DNA of 34,735 nucleotides from Bacteroidota bacterium (GTDB taxonomy: Bacteria; Bacteroidota; Bacteroidia; NS11-12g; UBA955), in NCBI GenBank assembly GCA_013205405.1, contig JABMMZ010000110.1, positions 1-34,735 of the forward strand, written 5' to 3'. Of the stretch, positions 17,117-26,667 are shown piece by piece. Both the position numbers and the translations under genes were made by a program. The notes below the pieces were generated by a model. That model did not search any database. It saw nothing but the letters and a program-made list of their open reading frames with translations, and had not been told where the DNA came from. Within the stretch, counting starts at the first letter, position 1, and every line of letters starts with the position of its first letter.

Positions 17117-18196
17117 TTAATTTAAAGTTAATAATTTGTTAACTGATTCTAAAACTTTGTTCACAGGCAAATCTGCCATACAGCTTATTCCAATAACACA
17201 TTGTCCTCTATAAAAACAAAGACATTCTTTATCTGGCATCACTATTTCACCTTTACCAAATAAATCAAATTCATTTGCATTAAAAATATTATTCATCAAT
17301 ACAATTTTCTTTTGCATACCCAATGTAAGGTGCATACCCATAGTTACTTGTGTAACAATTAAAGTACATTGATTAATTAAATTAATAAATTGAGAAAGCG
17401 AAAAAAAGCCTAAATATTTAGCCCCAGAGAGTGCTTGAATATCCTTATTTCTTTGATCTTCCTGCTCGCCTCCGAGTAATATTACTTCAAAGCCTTGTGA
17501 TATTAATTTTTGAGCCAGTTCTGCAAAATATTCCTTTGGCCAAAGTCTTGTTGTCCATCTATCGCCACATCCTGTATTGAGTCCAATTATCGTTTTTGAT
17601 TTGTCAATACTGGTCCATTCATAGCCTTTGTCATTATGATTGTCTAACAAATAGGTTTCACCAGAATAGGTCATGCCACACATTTCAAATATTTCTTGGC
17701 AATAGTTTTGCGTATTGGCTTTGCTCACATCATCAAATAAACCAGTATGAAACTTATGGTTTGCTAAATCATTGATTGGTTGCGCCACATTGTCTTTCAG
17801 CACATAACCATATTTTTCTTTGGCATTTACTTTTAATAGTAAAGCACAAGCTTCCTTTTCTTTGTCTAAATTTATAGCAATATCAAAAGATGCATTTTCT
17901 AAATAAATAGAAGAAGCATAATCAAATTTCAAAATCTCATCAATTTTACCACTTGGCAAAATAGCAGGGGTAAGGGTAAGCCAAGTTATTTTACAATTAG
18001 GATACAGTGTTTTATATCTGGTAACAAGCGGTGTAGTGCGTATTACATCGCCTATAGCACCTAGTTTTATAATCAGTATGCGTTTAGAAATGGGCGTATA
18101 CGAAGGGCAATTATTACAATGGTAACCGCTCTCTTTGTGAGGCTTACATGGCAAGTCTCCTTTAAAAAATAAACAATCTGGTTTATAAAAATTCAT
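17117..18196 (-). CDS. Glycosyltransferase family 9 (heptosyltransferase-like) with cysteine-rich termini
   Basis: RILIIKLGAIGDVIRTTPLV, GLNTGCGDRWTTRLWPKEYFAELA; N-terminal C-x8-C-x9-CxxC and C-terminal CLCFYRGQCVIGISC. Confidence 0.85.
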   Translation of the reverse strand: MNFYKPDCLFFKGDLPCKPHKESGYHCNNCPSYTPISKRILIIKLGAIGDVIRTTPLVTRYKTLYPNCKITWLTLTPAILPSGKIDEILKFDYASSIYLENASFDIAINLDKEKEACALLLKVNAKEKYGYVLKDNVAQPINDLANHKFHTGLFDDVSKANTQNYCQEIFEMCGMTYSGETYLLDNHNDKGYEWTSIDKSKTIIGLNTGCGDRWTTRLWPKEYFAELAQKLISQGFEVILLGGEQEDQRNKDIQALSGAKYLGFFSLSQFINLINQCTLIVTQVTMGMHLTLGMQKKIVLMNNIFNANEFDLFGKGEIVMPDKECLCFYRGQCVIGISCMADLPVNKVLESVNKLLTLN

Positions 18197-18314
18197 AAAT
18201 TATTGTATTGCAAATTAATGCTTTTTTTAGGTGTAATAAAATAGGTCAACAATATTTGGTCAAATAATTGAACTAATATTAAAAAAAATACTTTAAATAT
18301 TCAAAAAAATGTGT

Positions 18315-18322
18315 TATTTTTG
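18315..18322 (+). promoter_or_regulatory. Candidate Bacteroidota -7 element (TAnnTTTG)
   Basis: TATTTTTG located 14 bp upstream of the 18336 ATG, with TTTA 19 bp further upstream. Confidence 0.4.
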
Positions 18323-18335
18323 ATTCATATTTATA

Positions 18336-21300
18336 ATGCTTAGGCAATTTCTAAAAATATCACTATTTGTTTTAATTCTTTTCTCAGTTAAAAGTATCAG
18401 TGCTACCCATTTAGTTGGCGGGTTTATAAGTTACCAATATATTGGACAAAATTCTGGAGGAACACGTTACAAAATTATTATTACTTCTTACAGAGATTGT
18501 AAATCGGGAAGTCTTGAGTTTGCAGATGATATTGATATATGTGTTTACAATAGAAGAGATGAAATACTGCATAGCACTTTTAATTTTAGAAGAGGAGATT
18601 TAGAAAGAGTAAAACCTCTTGGTAGAACGGATTGCCCGGGCTCTGGGAATGTTTGTTTAGAAAAAACCACTTACACCGACAATATTACACTTCCAAATAA
18701 TTCTTTTGGATATATAGTAAAATGGGAAACTTGCTGCAGAAATACACAAGTAAATTTAAAAGACGATATAAGTGGTGAGCCATATATTGGACAAACCTAT
18801 GAAGCAGTTATTCCACCAACCAACATAACTAATAGTTCGCCTTTTTTTACAGAAGTTCCTGTGCCATTTATCTGTGTAAACGATACCACTGAATTAAATA
18901 ATTATGCCATAGATCCTGATGGAGATTCTTTGGTATATAAATTAGCCACCCCTTGGATAGGTACTACCTTAGGGAATCAAACACCAGGTTGTGCTAGTTT
19001 TTATAGCCCCCCTATAGATATTAGTCTTGCAGATTACAAATCGGGTTACAATGGGAATATACCATTTGGCTCAAATGGCATATCATTAATTAATTCTAGA
19101 AATGGTATTACTACTTTTTTAGCAAGACAAACAGGTAATTATGCTGTGGCTATTGATTTGTTTGAATATAGACGAGGTATTGGATTGCTGAGTAAAACTA
19201 GATTAGATTTACAAATTCTAGTAGTTAACTGTACACCCAACAACAAGCCTATTATTGCCAATTCAATTAAAAGATATACAATTGTAGCTGGCGAAAAATT
19301 ATGCTTTGATGTGATTGGTAAAGACAAAGACTTAACCCAAAATATATCATTGAAAGGTATTGGAAATTTACTAACAGGAGCCAATGGTTTTATTGGAAAT
19401 AGAGCCACTTTTAATCCTGTAACTGGCAAAGGAACTATTAGCTCTCAATTTTGTTGGCAAACCAGCTGTAATACCAATGATTCTTTTTTATTTACCGCAC
19501 AAATTATTGATGATGGCTGCCCTTCTAAGTTTACGTATGTCAATTTTAATATTATTGTTAAACCTTTTTCGGGAAAAGTAACCGTAAATGGACCCATTAA
19601 TGTTTGCCAAAATTCGAAAGGAAATATTTATACCATTACCCCAACAGCCAATACTGCTGCCGAATTGTTTGGAATAAAATATAATGTAAGCGTTAATAAT
19701 GGGGTGTTAAAATCTCAAGTGGGGCGTCTATTAACCATAGATTGGGATATGAATGTGCTTTCTGGCAGTATTGAGGTGGAACCAGAATCACAATATGGTT
19801 GCAAAGGACCTAAGTTTATTTACAATGTGCCTTTAAAGCAAGCACCACCATTGCCAATTATCACCGCCATTGATACTGTATGCGAAAATATAAATAAGAT
19901 TTATACAACTTTGCTAACAGGTGGCTTTACCTATCAATGGTGGGTTAAGAATGGAAGTGTGTTAGGTGGTAATAATTCAAATTCAATCAATATAACATGG
20001 GGTGCTCCAGGCCCAGCCTCCGCTAAATTAGTTCAATATAATCAGTTCAATTGCCCAAGTGATACTGCTTTATTAGAAGTATGGGTATCTAAGCCAGTTA
20101 CTTCTGCTATAATTGGTAGTACCACGGTTTGTCCAAATACAAAAGGTTTAGATTATGCAGTAGTTGCCAGAAATGGAAGTTCTTACAGATGGTTTGTAAC
20201 AGGCGGTGTGATAGTGGCAGGCGGCAATAGCAATGCCATACAAATTAATTGGGGCAATCAAGGTTTAGGCAGCGTTAAGGTAATAGAGGTAAACAAATTT
20301 GGTTGCTTTGGAGATACTATAACGCTAATCGTTAATAAAACTTATGCCCTTATAGCTTCAAATATAGTAGGCGATATTTCTGTATGTGAATTGACAACGA
20401 ATGTAAAATACAGTTTACCGTTTACAAAAAATTCTACCTATAATTGGTCGATTAGCGGAGGTGTTATTATTTCAGGGAATTTAACCAATCAAATAATAGT
20501 GAATTGGGGCATTGCAGGGCCCGGCAGCATTAGTATGTATGAAACCAGTTTCGACTCGGTTAATAATTTGGAATGTATAAGTAACGTAGTTGTAAAAGCA
20601 ATAAGTATTAGACCATATCCATCAACTAAAATAATAAATGGCGATTTTGAAGTTTGTCAATATACTGGTGCAGGCATATATACTGTAAATGGATTGCCTA
20701 AATCTAAGTATGTATGGGAAATAAATGGAGATAGTGCCAATATTGTGGGGCAATTAACTAATAGCATAATTATACCTTATACTGTTTTTGGAAATTTTAA
20801 TATTAAAGTAACTGAAATTTCAGAATTTGGTTGTATTGGTATTCCAATAGATTCTGTTTTAGTAATACATCCAAAACCAACCACCACGCCTATTCTTGGA
20901 GATACCATAATATGTTACCCCAATTTTAATAATTTCACCTATACAACAACAGGATTGCCAAATTCTAACTTTGATTGGTTTGTTGATGGAGGCTCAGCCT
21001 TAAGTCCTAGTATTACACCTCAAATTACAGTTAATTGGAATGGCAAACAACTAAGCTCACTTAAAGTGCTCGAAACCTCTGAATTTGGATGTGTAGGGGA
21101 TACTTTAAGGCAAAATATATTCTTTGATAGACCTTCTTTGTATTTAAATTTTACTACAGTTAATCCTCCTCCATCAGAAGATAATGGTATAGATTTATAT
21201 TGGAAACTCATAAATGCCCCACGCTATAATAACCAAATTTTTATTGAAAGAAGAGAAGCTGGTACAGCCAATCCTTTTATCATTGTAGGTGAAGTAAACG

Positions 21301-21959
21301 GCAGTATTATTACTTTTAATAATGGCAATATTTCTACAGATTTTAATGCTTGGGAATATAGAATTAAAGGATTTGATTTATGTGGGCAAGTGTTGTATAC
21401 AAGTTTGCATACCAATATACTTTTATCTGGAAAAAAAGTAAATGGATATGAAGTAAGCTTAGATTTTACACCTTACATAGGTTGGGGAAGTAGCAATATT
21501 CAATATGATGTTTACAGACAATTAAAAAGTAAAACAGGCTACGATTTGTACGAAAGTAATGTAACAAACTTTAAAGCATATTACAACAATGGATTGGAAC
21601 ATTTCACCCAATGCTACCGTATTAAAGCCACGAAAATTGGCACCGATACAGTAACTTGGAGCAATGATGTGTGCTTAAGTTTCGATCCTATTATTTTTAT
21701 TCCATCAGCCTTTAGTCTTAATGATGATGAGTTTAACGAAACTTTTTTAATGAAAGGTGGCGCGCTTAAATCAGTAGAAATAATGGTTTACAACCGTTGG
21801 GGCGAAAAATTATGGACTGGATTTGATATCAATGCACAATGGGATGGAAAGTATAAACAGAAAGACCAACCACAAGGTGTTTATACGTATTACTGCCGAT
21901 ACGAAGGTTTTGATGGTAGAAAATACTCTACAAAAGGTACTATTACCTTATTGAGATAG
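18336..21959 (+). CDS. Large secreted PKD-like repeat protein with gliding-motility-associated C-terminal domain
   Basis: Signal peptide then ATHLVGGFISYQYIG; about six PKD-like units ending ...EFGC(V/I)GD; C-terminal FIPSAFSLNDDEFNETF...VYNRWGEKLWTG...QPQGVYTYYCRYEGFDG...KGTITLLR. Confidence 0.93.
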   Translation: MLRQFLKISLFVLILFSVKSISATHLVGGFISYQYIGQNSGGTRYKIIITSYRDCKSGSLEFADDIDICVYNRRDEILHSTFNFRRGDLERVKPLGRTDCPGSGNVCLEKTTYTDNITLPNNSFGYIVKWETCCRNTQVNLKDDISGEPYIGQTYEAVIPPTNITNSSPFFTEVPVPFICVNDTTELNNYAIDPDGDSLVYKLATPWIGTTLGNQTPGCASFYSPPIDISLADYKSGYNGNIPFGSNGISLINSRNGITTFLARQTGNYAVAIDLFEYRRGIGLLSKTRLDLQILVVNCTPNNKPIIANSIKRYTIVAGEKLCFDVIGKDKDLTQNISLKGIGNLLTGANGFIGNRATFNPVTGKGTISSQFCWQTSCNTNDSFLFTAQIIDDGCPSKFTYVNFNIIVKPFSGKVTVNGPINVCQNSKGNIYTITPTANTAAELFGIKYNVSVNNGVLKSQVGRLLTIDWDMNVLSGSIEVEPESQYGCKGPKFIYNVPLKQAPPLPIITAIDTVCENINKIYTTLLTGGFTYQWWVKNGSVLGGNNSNSINITWGAPGPASAKLVQYNQFNCPSDTALLEVWVSKPVTSAIIGSTTVCPNTKGLDYAVVARNGSSYRWFVTGGVIVAGGNSNAIQINWGNQGLGSVKVIEVNKFGCFGDTITLIVNKTYALIASNIVGDISVCELTTNVKYSLPFTKNSTYNWSISGGVIISGNLTNQIIVNWGIAGPGSISMYETSFDSVNNLECISNVVVKAISIRPYPSTKIINGDFEVCQYTGAGIYTVNGLPKSKYVWEINGDSANIVGQLTNSIIIPYTVFGNFNIKVTEISEFGCIGIPIDSVLVIHPKPTTTPILGDTIICYPNFNNFTYTTTGLPNSNFDWFVDGGSALSPSITPQITVNWNGKQLSSLKVLETSEFGCVGDTLRQNIFFDRPSLYLNFTTVNPPPSEDNGIDLYWKLINAPRYNNQIFIERREAGTANPFIIVGEVNGSIITFNNGNISTDFNAWEYRIKGFDLCGQVLYTSLHTNILLSGKKVNGYEVSLDFTPYIGWGSSNIQYDVYRQLKSKTGYDLYESNVTNFKAYYNNGLEHFTQCYRIKATKIGTDTVTWSNDVCLSFDPIIFIPSAFSLNDDEFNETFLMKGGALKSVEIMVYNRWGEKLWTGFDINAQWDGKYKQKDQPQGVYTYYCRYEGFDGRKYSTKGTITLLR

Positions 21960-22037
21960 AACATTTATAAATAAAATGATTTTAATAAGTATTGTTAAAA
22001 ATGCATTAAATTTGTGTCCTTTTAATCAAAGAAACTT

Positions 22038-22385
22038 ATGGCAATTAAAATAACAGATGATTGTATAAATTGTGGCGCATGCGAGCCAGAATGTCCCAAT
22101 AATGCAATATATGAGAGTGGAGTTGAGTGGGCTATACAAGATGGAACAAGTGTGGAAGGTAAATATACCTTAAGCAATGGAGATGTTATTTCAGTGTCAG
22201 AAAAATTTACACCGGTAAGCAATGAAGTATATTTTATAGTAGCAGATAAATGCACCGAGTGTAAAGGTTTTCACGAAGAGCCGCAGTGTGCTGCCGTATG
22301 TCCTGTAGATTGTTGTGTTCCCGATCCTGATAAGGTAGAATCGGAAGCAGTTCTGTTAGATAGAAAATCGCGCCTCCATATTTAA
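22038..22385 (+). CDS. 2[4Fe-4S] ferredoxin
   Basis: [16 protein letters not shown] and [22 protein letters not shown]. Confidence 0.95.
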   Translation: MAIKITDDCINCGACEPECPNNAIYESGVEWAIQDGTSVEGKYTLSNGDVISVSEKFTPVSNEVYFIVADKCTECKGFHEEPQCAAVCPVDCCVPDPDKVESEAVLLDRKSRLHI

Positions 22386-22388
22386 ATA

Positions 22389-23129
22389 ATGTCTAAAGGG
22401 ACTTGTCTTTTAAGTTATGTGCCTATGCGCAGTGAGCCACGCTCAGGTGCAGAAATGGTGAGTAGTTTAATTTTTGGTGAGTCATACTTGCTTACCTCCG
22501 AAGACAATGGTTTTGTAAAAATTACAACAGATTTTGATAACTATGAAGGTTGGATTAGTAAAAATACTGTTTCAGAATACATTCCTTTTGATAAAATAAA
22601 TGATGAATTATTTGTTATTGCAAAATCTGGCAATGAAAAAATTTTTATTCCTTGTGGAGCGAATATGCCAAGCAATAATGAATTTAAAAAAGATGAAATA
22701 ATTTTTAAGATTGAACCATCTGTAAGAACCAATCACCATTTACCCATCAAATTAAGACTAACTAAAACTGCTCAAATGTTTTTAAATACACCTTATATAT
22801 GGGGTGGACGCAGTTTTATGGGAATAGATTGCTCAGGTTTTGTACAAATAGTTTTTAAGGCCAATGGCATCAATTTGTTACGCGATACCAATCAGCAAAT
22901 TTTACAAGGAACTGAAGTGTTATTTGAGAACCGAAACGTTGGAGATTTAGTTTTTTTTAGTAAACCTAATTCTGATAAAGTAACCCATGTAGGCTTGCTT
23001 TATAATTCCGATACGGTAATTCATGCAAGTGGCTTTGTCAAGTTGCAATCATTAGAACCTGAAGGTTTAATTAATGAAAATTGTGAAACAGAATACAAAT
23101 TAATGGCAATAAAAAGATTAATTGATTAA
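22389..23129 (+). CDS. SH3 plus NlpC/P60 (C40) peptidase
   Basis: N-terminal SH3-like region; TPYIWGGRSFMGIDCSGFVQ, VGDLVFFS, THVGLLYNSDTVIHASG. Confidence 0.92.
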   Translation: MSKGTCLLSYVPMRSEPRSGAEMVSSLIFGESYLLTSEDNGFVKITTDFDNYEGWISKNTVSEYIPFDKINDELFVIAKSGNEKIFIPCGANMPSNNEFKKDEIIFKIEPSVRTNHHLPIKLRLTKTAQMFLNTPYIWGGRSFMGIDCSGFVQIVFKANGINLLRDTNQQILQGTEVLFENRNVGDLVFFSKPNSDKVTHVGLLYNSDTVIHASGFVKLQSLEPEGLINENCETEYKLMAIKRLID

Positions 23130-23136
23130 ATTACCA

Positions 23137-24336
23137 ATGCGGATTATTCATTTAAGCGCAAGCGATAAAGGAGGAGCATTTAAAATGGCTGACAAGTTAG
23201 TGAAACATCAGAATGCTAGTGGATTGATAGCGCATCATGCAATTTTTACTGGCAATTTATCAAACATTGAAGTTACAGGAATAAATTTTTTAGATAAAAT
23301 TTATAAATTTTGTTTGCATGCTTTTGAAAAATTTATTTTTTTATTTTATGAAAAGTCAAAAGATAAAAGATTTAAGTTTTCTTTCGGCTATCCAGGTGTT
23401 TCTATTAAAGTGTTAAAAAAAATAACTGAAGGGTTTGATATTATTCATATTCATTGGATTAATAAAGGCTTTATAAATATTAATGATTTATATCAACTGA
23501 ATAAACCAATAGTATGGACAACTCATGATATTTGGATAGCAACAGGAGGCTGTCATTTAACAATGGGTTGCAATCACTTTGAAAAAGAATGCGGAAACTG
23601 TTTGTATCTAAAAAGACCTTATCCAAATGATTTGTCTTTTGACTTATTTAAAATTAAAAAACAAGTTGTTTCCAACCTTAATGTTGCATTTGTAGCACCC
23701 AGTGTATGGATGTTTAATAATTTGAAAAATAGTCCAATTACTCAAAGTAAATATTTGCATAATATACCTAACGGTATAGATACAAGCATATTTAAAAATA
23801 TAGATTTACTCAGAAATGAAGTTTTTACAATTGGTTTTGTAGCTGCCAATTTGAATGATGAAAATAAAGCATTATTCCGTTTAGCAAATGCAATCAATCT
23901 CTTAGTTTCCAATTTTCTGGGTATAAAAGTAAAATTGATATTGATAGGAGAGAAGAAAGAAAATTTTAAATTTAATTTTAATTGCGCAATAGAGCAAGTA
24001 TCATTTGTGAAAAACGAGCACGAAATGGTAAATTACTACAATCAAATGGACTTGTTGGCAGTTACCTCTACCTTAGAAACATTGCCAACTAATATTATTG
24101 AGGCAGGCTGCTGTGGCACGCCCTCTATTGCCTTTAATGTTGGCGGAATAAGCGATGTTATTTCTTCTGAAAATGGAATATTAATTGAGGCTTTTGATGA
24201 ATCAGAATTTTCAAAATCATTACATTATTTAACTAAGAACGCAATGGATAGAGAAGAAATTTCTAGTTTTATGAAACAAAAATTTAGTTTGAAAAATGTA
24301 TCTGAAGCCTATTTAAAAGTTTACAATTCCTTTTAA
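23137..24336 (+). CDS. Glycosyltransferase (GT4-like)
   Basis: MRIIHLSASDKGGAFKMADKL; HIHWINKGFI; THDIWIATGGCH; C-terminal TLETLPTNIIEAGCCGTPSIAFNVGGISDVI. The start is set at MRII; the track starts at 23122. Confidence 0.88.
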   Translation: MRIIHLSASDKGGAFKMADKLVKHQNASGLIAHHAIFTGNLSNIEVTGINFLDKIYKFCLHAFEKFIFLFYEKSKDKRFKFSFGYPGVSIKVLKKITEGFDIIHIHWINKGFININDLYQLNKPIVWTTHDIWIATGGCHLTMGCNHFEKECGNCLYLKRPYPNDLSFDLFKIKKQVVSNLNVAFVAPSVWMFNNLKNSPITQSKYLHNIPNGIDTSIFKNIDLLRNEVFTIGFVAANLNDENKALFRLANAINLLVSNFLGIKVKLILIGEKKENFKFNFNCAIEQVSFVKNEHEMVNYYNQMDLLAVTSTLETLPTNIIEAGCCGTPSIAFNVGGISDVISSENGILIEAFDESEFSKSLHYLTKNAMDREEISSFMKQKFSLKNVSEAYLKVYNSF

Positions 24337-25529
24337 TTTTTATTTAGTGCAAAAGCATTGTTAAAATTATTTGCAACTATTTGAATATTTATTTTATCCT
24401 CAATAATTTTTAAAGAATTACTTCCTAACAAATCGATATCATTAGACCAAACATGCTTAATAGCTTCTGTTAATGATTCTAAATTCCCATCCTCAAAATA
24501 ATACCCATTTACACCTTCAAAAACTAAATGTTTTTCAGTTCCATCTGCTATTGAACAAATAATTGGTAATGAATGGCACATTGCCTCATTAATAGATAAT
24601 CCTCCCATACCAGCTAATACATAAATACCTGATTTTAAAAATTCAACACTTTGAGCCTCGCCTTCATAGATAGCGCCAAGAAATTTTATTTGATTAGTTA
24701 AGTTTAAGGATTTAGTCAATTCTTTTAAATTGCCTTCTTCTTCTCCATTTCCAATAATGGCTAATTCTATTTCGGGATAATTAGGCTTTAAAAGTTCGAC
24801 TGCACGAATAAGTAAATCAACATTTTTCCATTTAACTAGCCTTCCTACGTGAATAATTCTGAATTTATTTTTTATTATTGTTGATGTTTTATTAGATTCT
24901 ATTTTCTTTATTGTTTTGAATATATAGTCAGTATCTGGTGAGTTATAAGTTGCAAAAATTTTATTTTTATCAATACCATACGAAGCTAATATATCTATAC
25001 CAACATCTGTATATGTAAAGGCCGAATCAGCAATGAATGAATAAGTTAATTTTCGGAATAGTTTTGTTATTGAAAAGTTAAAAAATGAAGTAAATATTTT
25101 TTCATTTCTTTGACTTTCAGCACATCGTAAAGTAAAATTTTTTCTCGATTCATGATTGTAAGGGACACTAAATGGAATTTCTCTAACTATAATTTTAATT
25201 TTTTTGTATTTAAGTTTTAATAGTAATAGCGGATTGAAAATAAGCGCTAAAAAATATGGCCAACCCAAAACAATAATTTTTGTGTTTTCTGATTTAATAG
25301 TTGAGTAAAAATTTTTGAAAAAGGGCTTATTGTACCAAGTATTATATTCAACTAACTTTATTGATTTAAACGCTGTGTCTTCGTCTGATAAATGAACCCC
25401 ATTGCCTATGGTTCTGCCTCTAGTATCAGGAGAAATAGTTAGTATTTCTACCTTACTACTCTCATTTATTTTACTAAGTAATTTAATTAAATAATGGGGC
25501 AATCCGCCAAAAACAAAAACAACTTTCAT
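24333..25529 (-). CDS. Glycosyltransferase family 4-like protein
   Basis: FRIIHVGRLVKWKNVDLLIRAVELL, ELAIIGNGEEEGNL, GLSINEAMCHSLPIICSIADGTEKHLV. Confidence 0.9.
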   Translation of the reverse strand: MKVVFVFGGLPHYLIKLLSKINESSKVEILTISPDTRGRTIGNGVHLSDEDTAFKSIKLVEYNTWYNKPFFKNFYSTIKSENTKIIVLGWPYFLALIFNPLLLLKLKYKKIKIIVREIPFSVPYNHESRKNFTLRCAESQRNEKIFTSFFNFSITKLFRKLTYSFIADSAFTYTDVGIDILASYGIDKNKIFATYNSPDTDYIFKTIKKIESNKTSTIIKNKFRIIHVGRLVKWKNVDLLIRAVELLKPNYPEIELAIIGNGEEEGNLKELTKSLNLTNQIKFLGAIYEGEAQSVEFLKSGIYVLAGMGGLSINEAMCHSLPIICSIADGTEKHLVFEGVNGYYFEDGNLESLTEAIKHVWSNDIDLLGSNSLKIIEDKINIQIVANNFNNAFALNKN

Positions 25530-25668
25530 TAGAAAAGCAAAATTAAAATATTTTCATGTTTTTAACTAATTTATAATTTTTTCCCCTAACTATTCCTTTA
25601 AAATTTTGTATTCCATTTTAAGATAGATATGTTACACATTTATTAAGTATAGGCTTATACCAAAATTA

Positions 25669-25932
25669 ATGCTTAAACAAACCCATTTTAAACAAATCAA
25701 TTATCAAAATGGCACAATTGAGGAAGAAATTGTAGATGAAAAAAGCGAATATTCAAGTTTTTATCCAAGCGTAAATTTAGGATATAGATTAGAAATTCAC
25801 GTAAATTAGAATGAAGAATCCATCAGAATTGAGCCTTATGCGCAGTTTTCTTTTATCAATGCTAAAAATAAAAATTTAAGTAATTCATTAACTGGTTTTG
25901 GTTTGCGTGTTGCTTTTTTATGGATGCAATAA
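25669..25932 (+). pseudogene. Outer-membrane beta-barrel protein remnant with in-frame TAG
   Basis: MLKQTHFKQINYQNGTIEEEIVDEKSEYSSFYPSVNLGYRLEIHVN(TAG 25807-25809)NEESIRIEPYAQFSFINAKNKNLSNSLTGFGLRVAFLWMQ*. Confidence 0.55.
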
Positions 25933-25947
25933 ACTAATTTTGCAACA

Positions 25948-26667
25948 ATGGCTGCAATTATTCAAAAAGAAATATGGACCGATAGAACGAAAGAATGGTC
26001 TAAAGAAGATATTTTAAAACTATACGAAAAACCTAATATTTTTCAAATAGACTTTTCAAGATACTTGAATGAAAATTTTATTCAAAAGGATACTAAAATT
26101 ATAGAAGTGGGTTGCGAAGCTGCTGGAACGGCTGTTTTATTAAATCAACAATCCAATATTTATTTATTGGATTACAATGAACATATTATCAATATTGTTG
26201 AAAAAGCTTGGCAACAAAAAAAGTTAAAAGCTAATTTTGTGTGTGCAGATATGTACAATATGCCTTTTGAAGATGGCTTTTTTGATGTGATATATAATGG
26301 TGGCGTTATAGAACATTATGATAGAAACGAGCGTAATAGAATTTTTAAAGAATATGCTAAAAAACTAAAAACTGGAGGGTATATGGTTATTGCTTACCCA
26401 AATCACCATTCGTTTCCATATAAAGTGGCCTATACAATACGCACACTCACTAATAGATGGCCTTTTCCAAAAGAGTTAAAAATTTATGATTTAAGAGAAT
26501 CTATACAAGGTTTAGATTTGGAATTTGTAAGCCGAAATGTATTGGCAAAACAAACTGTTTTTGATTGGCTTGGCTTTTGGAAATGGCTAAAATGGAGCTT
26601 TGAAAAACTAGACAAAGTATTCAACTATGAAGGTTATTTATCAGTGGTAGTGTTAAAGAAATTATAA
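25948..26667 (+). CDS. Class I SAM-dependent methyltransferase
   Basis: IIEVGCEAAGTAVLL; CADMYNMPFEDGFFDVIYNGGVIEHYD; LKTGGYMVIAYPN. Confidence 0.9.
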   Translation: MAAIIQKEIWTDRTKEWSKEDILKLYEKPNIFQIDFSRYLNENFIQKDTKIIEVGCEAAGTAVLLNQQSNIYLLDYNEHIINIVEKAWQQKKLKANFVCADMYNMPFEDGFFDVIYNGGVIEHYDRNERNRIFKEYAKKLKTGGYMVIAYPNHHSFPYKVAYTIRTLTNRWPFPKELKIYDLRESIQGLDLEFVSRNVLAKQTVFDWLGFWKWLKWSFEKLDKVFNYEGYLSVVVLKKL

